The position numbers were made by a program, and so were the translations under genes. The notes beneath the pieces are model-generated. The model ran no database searches. It saw only the letters and a list, made by a program, of their open reading frames with translations, and was not told the DNA's origin. A stretch of 21,755 nucleotides of DNA from Desulfatitalea sp. UBA4791. GTDB taxonomy: Bacteria > Desulfobacterota > Desulfobacteria > Desulfobacterales > Desulfosarcinaceae. The DNA lies in NCBI GenBank assembly GCA_002402905.1, contig DHGT01000161.1:24794-46548 (forward strand). Direction: 5' to 3'. Below are positions 1 to 8,160 of the stretch, piece by piece; the stretch's first letter is position 1, and every line of letters starts with the position of its first letter.

Positions 1-128
1 CCCGCCGGCATTACCGCGTCATGGCGGCGCCTCCGCCGCTATACATAGCCATTGACTTTAACAATGGAATCCGGTTTGCTGACTTTTACAACCGTTTTGA
101 AGGAAATTATAGCTCGGATTCAGGGGTA

Positions 129-875
129 ATGACATCCGTTAACGACGAACGAATCATTTCGGCGGTCGATCGATATTTCGGAAATCCGGACATCGCCCGC
201 AACCTGACCGCCCTGTGCCGGCGCCTGCCCGCCGAGGCCCAGGTGGCGGTGGCCGGCGGCGCCATCCGCAATGTCATCATCGCGCTGATCCATGGCAGCG
301 CACCCCCCACGCCGGACATCGATATTTTCATCGGCGGCCTGCAGCGCGATTTTTCCCTGCCACACGCCCTGGCCGGCCAACTCATCGAACAAACCGATCT
401 GAAAGGGTTTTGCTGGCATCCGGAGGGATCGCAACTGGCCTATGACCTGTGCCTGCTCCCTGATTTCGTGGTCATCGAGGCCTGCCATCTCGAACCCACC
501 ATGGATAACCTGCTGAACAGCATCGACTTCACGGTCAACGCCGTTGTATTCGACGTGCGTGGTCGCTCGTTGGCGGAAAACGGGTGTACGGCGGACATTC
601 GAGCGCGGCGCATCGATTTCAACTGCCATGTGATTCCCAACCGGGAACTGATCGCCTATCGCGTCTTGCTGATGGCGCACAAGACCGGGTTCACCCTGTC
701 CGAAACGGTGTTCGATTTCCTCAAGCATCGCCTCGAGCTGGACACCGTGACCCATCTGCTGAAAATTATCAGGTCCAAACTGGATAAGGAGACGGCCGAC
801 ACGGTCACGGCGGACTACGACGCCCTGTGCCGCTGCCGCGATTATGGAGCGTATCTCGCCGGCCGGGGCCGGTGA
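129..875 (+). CDS. Nucleotidyltransferase, poly(A) polymerase / CCA-transferase head-domain type
   Basis: Predicted nucleotidyltransferase of 248 residues resembling the head domain of class II tRNA nucleotidyltransferases and poly(A) polymerases. Visible motifs are the glycine pair in AVAGGAIRN (about residue 43), the metal-binding DIDIF (Asp63 and Asp65), and the later NSIDFTVNAVVFD and RRIDFN stretches that follow the same order as in that family. The C-terminal RNA-binding body and tail of a full CCA-adding enzyme are absent, so the substrate cannot be named; a role other than tRNA 3'-end repair is likely. The reading frame is open back to an ATG at 21, but the extra 36 residues look unlike the family and have no ribosome binding site. 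The ATG at 129 starts just before the recognisable domain, although its own site (AGGGG only 2 bases away) is poor. The next gene begins 31 bp downstream on the same strand. Confidence 0.7.
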   Translation: MTSVNDERIISAVDRYFGNPDIARNLTALCRRLPAEAQVAVAGGAIRNVIIALIHGSAPPTPDIDIFIGGLQRDFSLPHALAGQLIEQTDLKGFCWHPEGSQLAYDLCLLPDFVVIEACHLEPTMDNLLNSIDFTVNAVVFDVRGRSLAENGCTADIRARRIDFNCHVIPNRELIAYRVLLMAHKTGFTLSETVFDFLKHRLELDTVTHLLKIIRSKLDKETADTVTADYDALCRCRDYGAYLAGRGR

Positions 876-906
876 ATTGAACTTGATCCGCAAAAGGAGG
901 CAACCG

Positions 907-1446
907 ATGACGAAAAAAGATCTCCCCTTCCTGGCCGCGGCCGTGGCCGTCCTTTGGATTTTCGCATGCCAGAGTGCCTACTACTCGGTGTGGGAATCCC
1001 TGGGAAAAGAGAAGCGCCATTTGCTGCGCGATCAGATCGAAGCGGTCCAGGACGATCAAAAGGAGGCCTCCGAAGAGTTCAACGACGCCTTGACCAGCCT
1101 GAAAATGGTCTACCATTTCGACGGCGGCGACCTCGAAAAGATCTATAATCGGGTATCGGACGATTACGAGGTCTGCCGGCAGCGCGCGGGGATGATCGAC
1201 GAGCGCATCGCCAAGGTCGAACGCATTTCGGACGACCTGTTCAAAGAGTGGCGCGCCGAGATCGACCAGATCCAGAACCCGAGCTTCAAGTCCAGGAGCG
1301 CCCAAAAACTCAAAGAAACCCAGTTCCGCTATGCCCGGCTGGAAAATTCCATGCATGCGTCGCGCAAACGCATGACCCCGGTATTGACCCGGCTCAATGA
1401 CTACGTGAGGAAAAGAGGGTCGACTGGTTCAGAGTCCTCCCCCTGA
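907..1446 (+). CDS. DUF2959 family lipoprotein, C-terminally truncated
   Basis: Predicted outer-layer lipoprotein of 179 residues. The start at 907 has a near-perfect AAAGGAGG site 7 bases upstream. Residues 6-20 are hydrophobic and end in a lipobox-like IFAC, giving a lipidated Cys21. The rest is charged and helical, with the DUF2959 landmarks YYSVWE, EKRHLL, FDGGDLEKIYN and LFKEWRAEI. Family members normally continue past the PVL...DYV region with about 40 more helical residues. Here the frame passes at about residue 167 into RKRGSTGSESSP and stops, while another frame of the same DNA encodes a desaturase-like fragment. I infer that the native 3' end was lost in a deletion fused to a neighbouring desaturase gene. 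The function of the family is not established. Confidence 0.72.
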   Translation: MTKKDLPFLAAAVAVLWIFACQSAYYSVWESLGKEKRHLLRDQIEAVQDDQKEASEEFNDALTSLKMVYHFDGGDLEKIYNRVSDDYEVCRQRAGMIDERIAKVERISDDLFKEWRAEIDQIQNPSFKSRSAQKLKETQFRYARLENSMHASRKRMTPVLTRLNDYVRKRGSTGSESSP

Positions 1447-1535
1447 TCGGCCTGCACGCCGGATGCCTGCTGGTGTTCTGGGCAGGTATCACCCAGGACC
1501 TGCGTCCCGTGCCGCCGAGCGTGCTCAAGGGATAA
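1401..1535 (+). pseudogene. Remnant of a membrane fatty-acid desaturase (N- and C-terminal scraps joined)
   Basis: An open frame of 44 codons runs from just after a TGA at 1398-1400 to TAA at 1533-1535. Its first part reads KRVDWFRVLPLIGLHAGC followed by LLVFWAG, which looks like the basic N-terminal tip and first membrane helix of acyl-lipid or acyl-CoA desaturases. Its last part, DLRPVPPSVLKG, resembles the extreme C-terminus of the same family. The roughly 250-300 residues between them, with all histidine boxes, are missing; the join lies near 1486-1490. There is no in-frame ATG. The 3' end is 13 bp upstream of the FAD oxidoreductase start, so a desaturase-FAD oxidoreductase operon probably existed. 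The assignment rests on short stretches and is inference. Confidence 0.45.
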
Positions 1536-1548
1536 AAAGGACAGGCGA

Positions 1549-2463
1549 ATGAAGATTGCAGTGATCGGTACGGGCATCTCGGGGCTCGTTGCAGCGTATC
1601 TGCTCAGCGGGGCCCACGACGTTACCGTATTCGAAGCCAACGGCTACATCGGCGGGCATACCCATACCGTGGAGGTGCCATCTGCCGGCGGAACGGTGGC
1701 CGTCGATACGGGTTTCATCGTCTTCAATGCCAAGACCTATCCCAACTTCATCCGGCTCATGGAAAAACTGGGTGTGGCCTGGCAGCCATCGGTGATGAGT
1801 TTCAGCGTGCAATGTGAACGGACCGGAATGATCTTCTCGCCGAGCACCTTTGCATCTCTCTTTGCCCAGCGCAAAAACCTGGTGCGCCCCGCTTTCTACA
1901 GGATGCTGGCCGATGCCCTGCGATTTCGAAGCCGGTCCACGGCGCTTATCGAACAGGGCGACGACCGGACCACCCTGGCCGCCTACCTGAAGCGAGAGAA
2001 GTACAGCCGCGGCTTCATCGAGCACTTCATCGTGCCCATGGGCGCGGCCATATGGTCGGCCGACCCCCGACGCTTCATGGATTTTCCGGCCCGCTATTTC
2101 GTCACCTTCTTTCACCACCACGGGTTTCTCAACATCAGCGACCAACCCGAGTGGCGGACCATCAAAGGCGGCTCCAGCCGGTACATCGCGCCCCTCACAC
2201 GCCCGTTCCGGGACAACATCCATCTGAACACCCCGGTGCGCAGCGTCCGGCGCCATGCCGGCCACATCGAACTGGCCACCGCAGATGACACCCGCCATCG
2301 CTTCGACCAGGTGGTCATCGCCGCCCACAGCGACCAGGCTCTTGGCATGCTGGCCGATCCATCCCCTGCGGAGATGGAGATTCTGGGCGCCATCGCCTAC
2401 CAGGAAAACTTCACGGTGTTGCACCGCGACATCTCCCTGATGCCCTCGCTGCGGGCCGCCTAG
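1549..2463 (+). CDS. FAD-dependent oxidoreductase (amine-oxidase-like fold), C-terminally truncated
   Basis: N-terminal 304 residues of a flavoprotein of the NAD(P)/FAD-binding, amine-oxidase-like group that commonly sits beside DUF1365 and Cfa-type methyltransferase genes. The Rossmann motif is GTGISG (residues 7-12) with the ribose-binding Glu29 in VFEAN, followed by GGHTHTV and DTGFIVFN. An AAGGA site lies 7 bases before the ATG. Relatives are about 410-440 residues and continue after the HxDxSLMP...RAAWASWN region. Here the frame stops at TAG (2461-2463) exactly where the conserved Trp is expected. Two codons later another stop follows and homology ends, as the DNA becomes the 3' side of the opposing DUF1365 gene. 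The missing part includes C-terminal FAD and substrate contacts, so the product is probably inactive. Confidence 0.72.
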   Translation: MKIAVIGTGISGLVAAYLLSGAHDVTVFEANGYIGGHTHTVEVPSAGGTVAVDTGFIVFNAKTYPNFIRLMEKLGVAWQPSVMSFSVQCERTGMIFSPSTFASLFAQRKNLVRPAFYRMLADALRFRSRSTALIEQGDDRTTLAAYLKREKYSRGFIEHFIVPMGAAIWSADPRRFMDFPARYFVTFFHHHGFLNISDQPEWRTIKGGSSRYIAPLTRPFRDNIHLNTPVRSVRRHAGHIELATADDTRHRFDQVVIAAHSDQALGMLADPSPAEMEILGAIAYQENFTVLHRDISLMPSLRAA

Positions 2464-2466
2464 GCC

Positions 2467-2979
2467 AGAGGGTGACACATGAAATTCCTTGGCGAAGCGA
2501 TGGCGCCGCCATTCGACGGATGCGTGACGGCTTTGATCTGCCGGAAGGATGTAGAGATGCTCTTCGCCCCAGGGCGTGTTGTGGATCTCGGTCACGATGG
2601 TCTCCACGAATTGGTCGCGGGCATCGTAACAGTAATAAAAGCTCACCGGATTGAAGCAGTACCCGAAATAGCGCAGGTGGGTGAGCATGCGCACCGGCCC
2701 GGCCGGTCTGCGGCCGGTTGCGGCCTGGACCCGATCCCTGATCGCCTGGTCCAGGGGAACGCGAGGGTCACCCGTGTGGTCGCGACGACGGAAGTAGGCC
2801 AGGTTCACCCCCCGGCCCGACCAGAGGGGATGAATGCCCGAAAGGGCGTCGGTGCGGGCCAGGTCGAGAAACACCAGAAAGAGCCGGTACTCGAAATGGT
2901 TCTCCACCGGGTGAAAGCGGCGGTGCCGGATGGTGCCTTCGTAGAGGGCGTGCGCGGCGGCTCGCTTGGGGTCCAACAT
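2467..2979 (-). pseudogene. DUF1365 family protein, 3' end lost
   Basis: Starts at ATG 2979 with an AAAGGAGC site inside the end of the upstream methyltransferase gene (3 bp gap). The first 170 residues match the DUF1365 pattern: ALYEGTIRHRRF, the RMLTHLRYFGYCFNPVSFYYCY core, the TEIHNTPWGE segment and the KEFHVSP motif. Normal members are about 250 residues and continue with a second half after FHVSP. Here homology ends at about 2470. The frame stays open to a stop at 1525, but those roughly 314 codons are simply the antisense of the FAD oxidoreductase gene and should not be read as protein. DUF1365 proteins are of unknown biochemical role but recur with Cfa-like methyltransferases and FAD oxidoreductases in lipid-modification loci. 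Confidence 0.72.
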
Positions 2980-2982
2980 GGT

Positions 2983-4272
2983 TCAGCTCCTTTCTCCGGC
3001 CGACTGACCGACCCACGGCTTGCGGGCCAGCGGCTTGGTAAAGATCATTTGCGCGCTGCCCAGGTATCGCTCTTCGAATCCGGCCTCGCAATAGTGCAGG
3101 TAGTAGGTCCACATGCGCTGAAATGCGTCGGAAAAGCCGAGGGCCTGCACCTGGGCGAGATTCCGGTGGAAATTGGCGCGCCAGCGGCGCAGGGTTTCGG
3201 CATAGTGGGGCGTCATGTCCTCCAGGTCGAAAAGGCGCAGGTCGGTACGTCGGGCCGCGGCGTTGCCGATGGCGGACACCGAAGGAATGCAGCTGCCCGG
3301 GAAGATGTACCGTTTGATGAAATCCACGCTCCGCTTGTGCGTCTCGAAGGCCCAGTCGGCGATGGTGATGGCCTGCAGCGCCATGCTGCCCTCGGGCCGC
3401 AGCAGTCGCGCGCACTGAGCCATGAACGTCTCCAGGTAGTGATGACCGACGGCCTCGATCATCTCGATGGAGACCAGCTTGTCGTATTGGCCCCGCAGAT
3501 CCCGGTAGTCCGATTTGAGCAGGGTGATCCGGTCGGCGACCCCGGCCGCGGCGATCCGTTCCCGGGCAAGGGCGTATTGCGCGTCGGAAATGGTGGTGGT
3601 GGTCACCCGGCAGCCGTAGTGCTGAACCGCGTGCAAGGCGAAGCCGCCCCAGCCCGTGCCGATTTCGAGCACATGGTCTTTTTCCGAGAGGTGCAGTTTC
3701 CGGCAGATGCGGTCGTACTTGGCGATGGATGCCTCGGCGAGGGTAGCGTCCGGGGTTTCGAAATAACCGGCCGAGTAGGTCAGGGTCTCATCGAGAAAAA
3801 GCCGGTAGAAATCGTTGCCCAGGTCGTAGTGGGCCACGATGTTCTTGCGGCTGCCGGAAACGGTGTTGCGCCGCAGGCGGTGGAACAGTTGGTAAAAGGG
3901 GCTGGCCAGACGCGCCGGGCCGCTTTCCAGATCTCGGAAAACCACCTGGTTGCGAAGCACGATGCGCACCAGGGCGGTCAGGTCGTCGCTCTCCCATTCG
4001 TGCCGCATGTAGGCCTCGGCCGCGCCGATGCTGCCGCCGAAGACGATTCCCGTGTAGGCCCGCCGGTCGCGAATGCGCACCTCCGCTTCGATTGGAAAGT
4101 CGTTCGCGGCGTGCCCGAAACAGCGGCGGACGTCGCCGTCGTAGACGCAAACCCGGCCGTTTTCCAGTTTCGACAAGAGCCTGTACAAGATCTTTCGGGC
4201 CAGGCCTGCGGCCGGGGCCGCTGCAGCCTGCACCGGCCAGCGCGTTTGGTATGGCGTCAAGGTTTCGTTCAT
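2983..4272 (-). CDS. Cyclopropane-fatty-acid-synthase-like SAM methyltransferase
   Basis: Intact 429-residue SAM-dependent methyltransferase of the Cfa family, expected to transfer a methyl carbon to unsaturated acyl chains in phospholipids at the cytoplasmic membrane face. An N-terminal domain (about 1-140) precedes the lipid-binding AHYDLGNDFY motif (147-156), the SAM motif EIGTGWGG (from Glu203) and SIEMIEAVG. The conserved YSC motif of E. coli Cfa reads YSAGYF here, so the equivalent of its active-site Cys is not visible. This may indicate a product other than a simple cyclopropane, for example a methyl-branched or methyl-alkene chain. The ATG at 4272 overlaps the TGA of the preceding methyltransferase gene (ATGA arrangement), implying translational coupling. 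The frame is open upstream to 4392, but that part overlaps the previous gene. Confidence 0.85.
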   Translation of the reverse strand: MNETLTPYQTRWPVQAAAAPAAGLARKILYRLLSKLENGRVCVYDGDVRRCFGHAANDFPIEAEVRIRDRRAYTGIVFGGSIGAAEAYMRHEWESDDLTALVRIVLRNQVVFRDLESGPARLASPFYQLFHRLRRNTVSGSRKNIVAHYDLGNDFYRLFLDETLTYSAGYFETPDATLAEASIAKYDRICRKLHLSEKDHVLEIGTGWGGFALHAVQHYGCRVTTTTISDAQYALARERIAAAGVADRITLLKSDYRDLRGQYDKLVSIEMIEAVGHHYLETFMAQCARLLRPEGSMALQAITIADWAFETHKRSVDFIKRYIFPGSCIPSVSAIGNAAARRTDLRLFDLEDMTPHYAETLRRWRANFHRNLAQVQALGFSDAFQRMWTYYLHYCEAGFEERYLGSAQMIFTKPLARKPWVGQSAGERS

Positions 4273-5318
4273 ACGCACCCCCTGTGCGGTCGATGGGTCA
4301 ACAGATAGTGGGAGACCAGCCATTCCCGTCCCCGGCGGTATCCCCAGAGCTCGGCGCAGGCCATAAAAAAGATCCGCCACCGCTGATACCACATGCCGGC
4401 ATGTTCACGACCATAGGTCGCCTCCATGATGGGCATGACAAGGCTCTTACCGGCGTCCAGATTGGCCAGCCAGGCTTCGGCCGTCTTCTGGTAGTGGCGT
4501 CCGTCCAGGCGCCAATGACGTTCCACCACGAGATCCTGCTGGAAGTAGAGCAGCAGGTCGTCCGAGGGCATCATCCCACCGGTGAAGAAGTAGCGGCCCA
4601 TCCAGTCGTCGTCGCTGGTGATGTCATAGAGATAGGCCGCATCCCGATGGGTGAAGATGTGGATGAAGAGTCGGCCGTCGGGTTCCAGCCAGCCTGCCAT
4701 CCGGGCCGGCAACTTTTCCCAGTTGCGCATGTGCTCGAACATTTCCACCGACACGATGCGATCGTAACGCCCCTGGGCCGCGAAATGGTTCATATCCGCG
4801 GTCACCACTTCCAGGTTGCCCAGGTTGCGCCGTCGGGCCTGTGTCGTGATGAATTCGCGCTGGGAAGAGGCGTTGGACACGGCCGTAATCCGGGCATTGG
4901 GAAAGCGCGCGGCGGCCCACAGGGAAAACGATCCTCATCCGCAGCCCAGCTCCAGGATGCGCTGGCCGTCCAACAGCTCGGCGCGTGCGGCGACCAGTTC
5001 GAGGGCCCGGGCCTCGGCGGCGTCCAGGCTGTCGACCCCATCGGGCCAGTAACAGGCGCTGTATTTGAGGTGTTTGCCCAGTACATGCCTGAAAAAGTCC
5101 GGTGGCAATTCGTAATGCTGCGCATTGGCCGCGTCGGTGGCCAGCGCGATGGGGCTTTGCCGCATCGCTTGTATAAAGGCTTGCTTACGGGCCATCTGCC
5201 GTTCCGGACCGCCCTTGCCTTCTGCGGCCAGGCGCTGGAAATCCAAAAATTTTATTCCCAGTCGGATCAGCGGATCGGGCAACCGGCCCTGGTCCGCCAG
5301 TTCAATCAAGGTTTTCAT
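4269..5318 (-). pseudogene. Second Cfa-type SAM methyltransferase, interrupted by one in-frame TGA
   Basis: A 349-residue Cfa/coclaurine-N-methyltransferase-like protein is encoded in one frame, but codon 128 (4937-4935) is TGA. It falls in the SAM motif: LELGCG, stop, GSFSLW, where the family has Trp (GCGWGS). Thus a single TGG-to-TGA change explains it; no frameshift is needed. Family landmarks on both sides are intact: LATDAANAQHYELP, YSACYW, VSVEMFEHMRNWE, IHIFTHR, GRYFFTGGMMPSDDLL, HWRLDGRHYQKTAEAW and WGYRRGREWLVSHYLL. The start has a GGAGG site and lies 17 bp inside the DUF1295 gene. The stop overlaps the next methyltransferase start. The remaining sequence looks well conserved, so the mutation is recent or is a sequencing error. 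Selenocysteine is unlikely because Trp, not Cys, is expected. Confidence 0.8.
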
Positions 5319-6120
5319 GGGGATCCTCCGTTGGTTGTCGCTCCCGGGGCATCCAGGGAATGAAGGCCGACGTCCGTTCGATGTAGCGCCGATAGGCCGG
5401 CCGCTTTTCGATCAGTAGTTTTTCCGTCAGCGGTACGCCCGTCATTTTGAGAAGGACGAGGGTCAAGGCCAAGGGGCTGACGATGCTCCAGCCATTCTCA
5501 ACCTGGGATAGCCCGATGACAAACACGCCCCACCATAGCAGGCATTCGCCGAAATAATTGGGGTGGCGGCTGTAGCGCCACAGGCCGCGGTCCATGACCC
5601 GACCCCGGTTGGCGGGATCGGATTTGAAGCGGGCCAGCTGCCAGTCGCCCACGCTCTCGAAAACGAAACCCACAAGCCAGAGTCCGGCGCCGATGGCATC
5701 CAGGATGCCCAATCGGGACGGCTCCCGCGCGGCCATACCGGCTTGAAGCGCCAGGGCGATGACCCATAGGAACAGCGCCTGCAGCAGGAACACCTTGAAC
5801 AGGCTGGTCCACCAGAAAGCGGCGCCGTTCGACCGGCGCCATGCCGCATAGCGCGGATCTTCGCCTTTGCCGCGACTGCGCCAGACCATATATGCGGCCA
5901 GACGAACTCCCCAAACCGTGGTCAAGCCAAGCAGCAAGGCCTGGCGCGGCGCATACCCATCGGTCCGTGACCATGTGACCCAGGCAATCAAAACGAAACC
6001 GAGCCCCCAGAGCGCGTCCACGTGGGTTACGTCCCGGCGGACGACGCTCACCACCCATCCCAGGCCCATCAAAAGCATCGCGGCCAACAAATTTTCCATA
6101 TAAAACGGTGCCAATATCAT
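5302..6120 (-). CDS. DUF1295 membrane protein (steroid 5-alpha-reductase-like)
   Basis: Integral membrane protein of 272 residues with about six hydrophobic segments. The DUF1295 signature is clear: THVDALWGLGF near the N-terminus, then DPRYAAWR, then the NRGRVMDRGLWRYSRHPNYFGECLLWWGVF region, and PLTEKLLIEKRPAYRRYIERTSAFIPW at the end. The family belongs with steroid 5-alpha-reductases and isoprenylcysteine methyltransferases, which act on lipid or isoprenoid substrates within the membrane using NADPH or SAM. The exact substrate is unknown. I chose ATG 6120 because AGGAGG sits 8 bases upstream; a GTG at 6129 overlaps that site. It follows the MFS gene by 40 bp and overlaps the next methyltransferase by 17 bp. 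Confidence 0.85.
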   Translation of the reverse strand: MILAPFYMENLLAAMLLMGLGWVVSVVRRDVTHVDALWGLGFVLIAWVTWSRTDGYAPRQALLLGLTTVWGVRLAAYMVWRSRGKGEDPRYAAWRRSNGAAFWWTSLFKVFLLQALFLWVIALALQAGMAAREPSRLGILDAIGAGLWLVGFVFESVGDWQLARFKSDPANRGRVMDRGLWRYSRHPNYFGECLLWWGVFVIGLSQVENGWSIVSPLALTLVLLKMTGVPLTEKLLIEKRPAYRRYIERTSAFIPWMPRERQPTEDPHENLD

Positions 6121-6160
6121 GTCGATCACCTCCTGAAGCTATCCGGCCAACGTCGAACCG

Positions 6161-7588
6161 TCAGATCACGCACGCCATCCTGTCTCGGCACACCATTACG
6201 CCGGGCCGGAGCGGATCCGCCGCCGCGCCGCCCGCCCGGATACGGTCGATGGCGGCGATCACTTCCCGATGGCGCTCGCCGCTGAGCGGATAACGCAGTG
6301 CAATGGCGATGGCCGCGACGTTGCAAAGCGAGGGAATAAGGGCGTAAAAAATCCGGATGGTCCACTCTACGGAAGGGCCCTGGGTCGCATTGAGCACGTA
6401 TCCGGCCATTCCCATGGCCGCCAGTCCGACCCCCACCCCCACGGCTGCGGTCATCTTTTTGGCCACGGACCAGAGGCCCATGTATTGGCCTTCACGACGC
6501 CGTCCGCTGATCAGCTCATCGTAATCGATCACGTCGGCCTGCAAGGCCGACGGCAGGGCCAGCACGGCCCCAAACCCCACGCCGGAGACCACCACCAGCA
6601 CCCCATAGGCGACCACGTCGCCCGGACCGAGAAAAAAGATGGCCAGAAAGACGACGGCATTCACACCCAGGGAGATCAACCAGGCGTGCTTCTTACCGAC
6701 TCGTCCCGCCACTATCCGCCATAACGGCAGAAAAACGATGCCAGTGACAAAAAAGAGCAGAAGAAACAGTTCCGCGCCGGATGTTCGGAGCACGTACTGG
6801 ACGTAATACAAGATCAGGGCCGCCGGCAAATTGCTTCCCAGCGCGCTGACGGTAAAGGCCGCCAGCAGAATCAGGAACGGCCGGTTGCGCCGCATGCCGC
6901 GCAGGCTCTCGAACAAGTGAATCCTTCCGGCGTCAGGTAACGGTCTTTGCTCGCGCAGGCGATACACGCACCAGGCACAAGCACCCACCAAAACCGGGGC
7001 ATAGAGCAGGCCCATGATCAGGAAGGCCGTGCGCACCTCTTCAGGGCTTCCGTCCAGCCCCCATATCCATCTGACCATGGCCGGTGAGGCGGCGGCCACC
7101 AGCGTACCGCCGATGAGAAACCCGTCGCGCAACATGAACAGCGTGGTCCCGTCATCGTAGTGTCGGCTCAGCTCCGGGCCTAATGCCTCATATGGGACGG
7201 CCGTGACGGTCCAAAACAAGAAAACCGCATAGATCCAGAAGGCAAACCAGACGGTGTTCGTCGAAGCCTCGGCGACCATAGGGGGCCGAAACAAAAACAG
7301 GACGCCCACAGCGAGCAGTAGGGCACCGAACAGGATGAAGGGGCGGCGCCGGCCCATGGCCGAACGGGTTCGATCCGACCACCAACCCATCATCGAATCC
7401 GTAACCGCGTCGAAGATGCGCACCCCGAAGAGCAGGAATCCCACCACGGCGATGTCGACCCCCACCACATCGGTATAGAACTTGGGAATGAACACATAGA
7501 CCGGAATGCCCACCATGGCCAACGCAAAAGCGGGCATGGCGTATGCCAGCTTCAGGTTCATGGGTAACACATTCTGGTTGGTGCGCAT
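6161..7588 (-). CDS. GPH-family MFS transporter (MelB type)
   Basis: A 475-residue polytopic carrier with about 12 hydrophobic segments. The glycoside-pentoside-hexuronide (MelB-like) signature is present: PKFYTDVVG in helix 1-2, IFDAVTDSMMGWWSDRTRS, and MGRRRPFILFG in the first cytoplasmic loop. Members normally co-transport sugars with cations, but this subgroup often lies in lipid-modification clusters containing Cfa-type methyltransferases, FAD oxidoreductases and DUF1365 genes. A lipid-related or lysolipid substrate is therefore possible; this is inference from context. The ATG at 7588 has a GGAG site at good spacing. It is separated from the NTF2-like gene by a 170-bp gap holding only a weak hairpin. 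Confidence 0.85.
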   Translation of the reverse strand: MRTNQNVLPMNLKLAYAMPAFALAMVGIPVYVFIPKFYTDVVGVDIAVVGFLLFGVRIFDAVTDSMMGWWSDRTRSAMGRRRPFILFGALLLAVGVLFLFRPPMVAEASTNTVWFAFWIYAVFLFWTVTAVPYEALGPELSRHYDDGTTLFMLRDGFLIGGTLVAAASPAMVRWIWGLDGSPEEVRTAFLIMGLLYAPVLVGACAWCVYRLREQRPLPDAGRIHLFESLRGMRRNRPFLILLAAFTVSALGSNLPAALILYYVQYVLRTSGAELFLLLFFVTGIVFLPLWRIVAGRVGKKHAWLISLGVNAVVFLAIFFLGPGDVVAYGVLVVVSGVGFGAVLALPSALQADVIDYDELISGRRREGQYMGLWSVAKKMTAAVGVGVGLAAMGMAGYVLNATQGPSVEWTIRIFYALIPSLCNVAAIAIALRYPLSGERHREVIAAIDRIRAGGAAADPLRPGVMVCRDRMACVI

Positions 7589-7758
7589 CGGGTGTCTCCT
7601 GCCGCGATCGATTCGGTTCGACGGTTGATCTTCAAATTGCAGAGAAAGTTATGAAGCCCTCGCCACAAAAACAACCAGGTAAGACTCGGTGGCCAATGGC
7701 AGGATAAAACTACCTAGTGCCCATCCACAAATGTCCAATTGTCCCGATATCTCCGGGA

Positions 7759-8148
7759 TTATTTCAATTGTTGTAGCATTTCCCCCATCATGCGATGAAT
7801 CAGGTTGACCGCCTTGAGCGGGCGCAGCATGACCTTGAAGTCGATGATCCTGCCGTCCACTCCCCAGGTGATCATGTCCACGCCGTTGACGACGATTCCG
7901 TCGATCTCGGTCAAAAATTCGAGAACGGCCTGGTTCCCCGATACAATCTCGCGCAGGTATTTGAAAGTCCCGTTATTGAGCACGTGCATGGCAGCGGTCA
8001 GGTAGAGTTTGGTGATCGGTTTGCCCGCTTGCGGCGTATGCACGACCGGTGAGTGAAACACCACCTCTTCGGCCAGAATGGCGTCCAGAGCGGCTTCGTC
8101 CTTTGAGGTGACGACATGGTGCCAGGCTTTCATCGTATCTTCGATCAT
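7759..8148 (-). CDS. NTF2/SnoaL-like (ketosteroid-isomerase fold) protein
   Basis: Small 129-residue protein with the NTF2-like cone fold pattern: an N-terminal helix (MKAWHHVVTSKDEAALDAIL), AEEVVFHSP, the VVHTPQAGKP segment, and strands ending in NGVDMITWGVDGRIIDFKVMLRP. Such proteins act as isomerases, cyclases or hydrolases, or just bind hydrophobic ligands. The partner genes (SDR, SCP2-fused flavoprotein, DUF1295) suggest a lipid or isoprenoid ligand. The ATG at 8148 is preferred because AAGGA lies 5-6 bases upstream; an ATG at 8154 is too close to that site. It starts 12 bp after the MetE/UroD-like gene, so the two are co-transcribed. A 5-bp hairpin (7742-7758) just past its stop has no T-run. 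Confidence 0.8.
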   Translation of the reverse strand: MIEDTMKAWHHVVTSKDEAALDAILAEEVVFHSPVVHTPQAGKPITKLYLTAAMHVLNNGTFKYLREIVSGNQAVLEFLTEIDGIVVNGVDMITWGVDGRIIDFKVMLRPLKAVNLIHRMMGEMLQQLK

Positions 8149-8160
8149 GTTCATCCTTGT

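Noticed and set aside
1525..2466. C-terminal 314 codons of the DUF1365 frame
   Set aside because: These codons are the antisense strand of the FAD oxidoreductase gene; family similarity ends at about 2470.
2479..4308. Long + strand open frame of 609 codons
   Set aside because: It is antisense to the DUF1365 and Cfa-type genes, which have clear family motifs and ribosome binding sites. Such frames are common in GC-rich DNA.
4935..4937. TGA as a selenocysteine codon
   Set aside because: The family has Trp, not Cys, at this position in the SAM motif, and no obvious hairpin follows the codon.
7742..7758. Hairpin TCCCG / CGGGA next to the NTF2-like gene stop
   Set aside because: The stem is only 5 bp and no T-run follows on the - strand, so it is not a convincing terminator.
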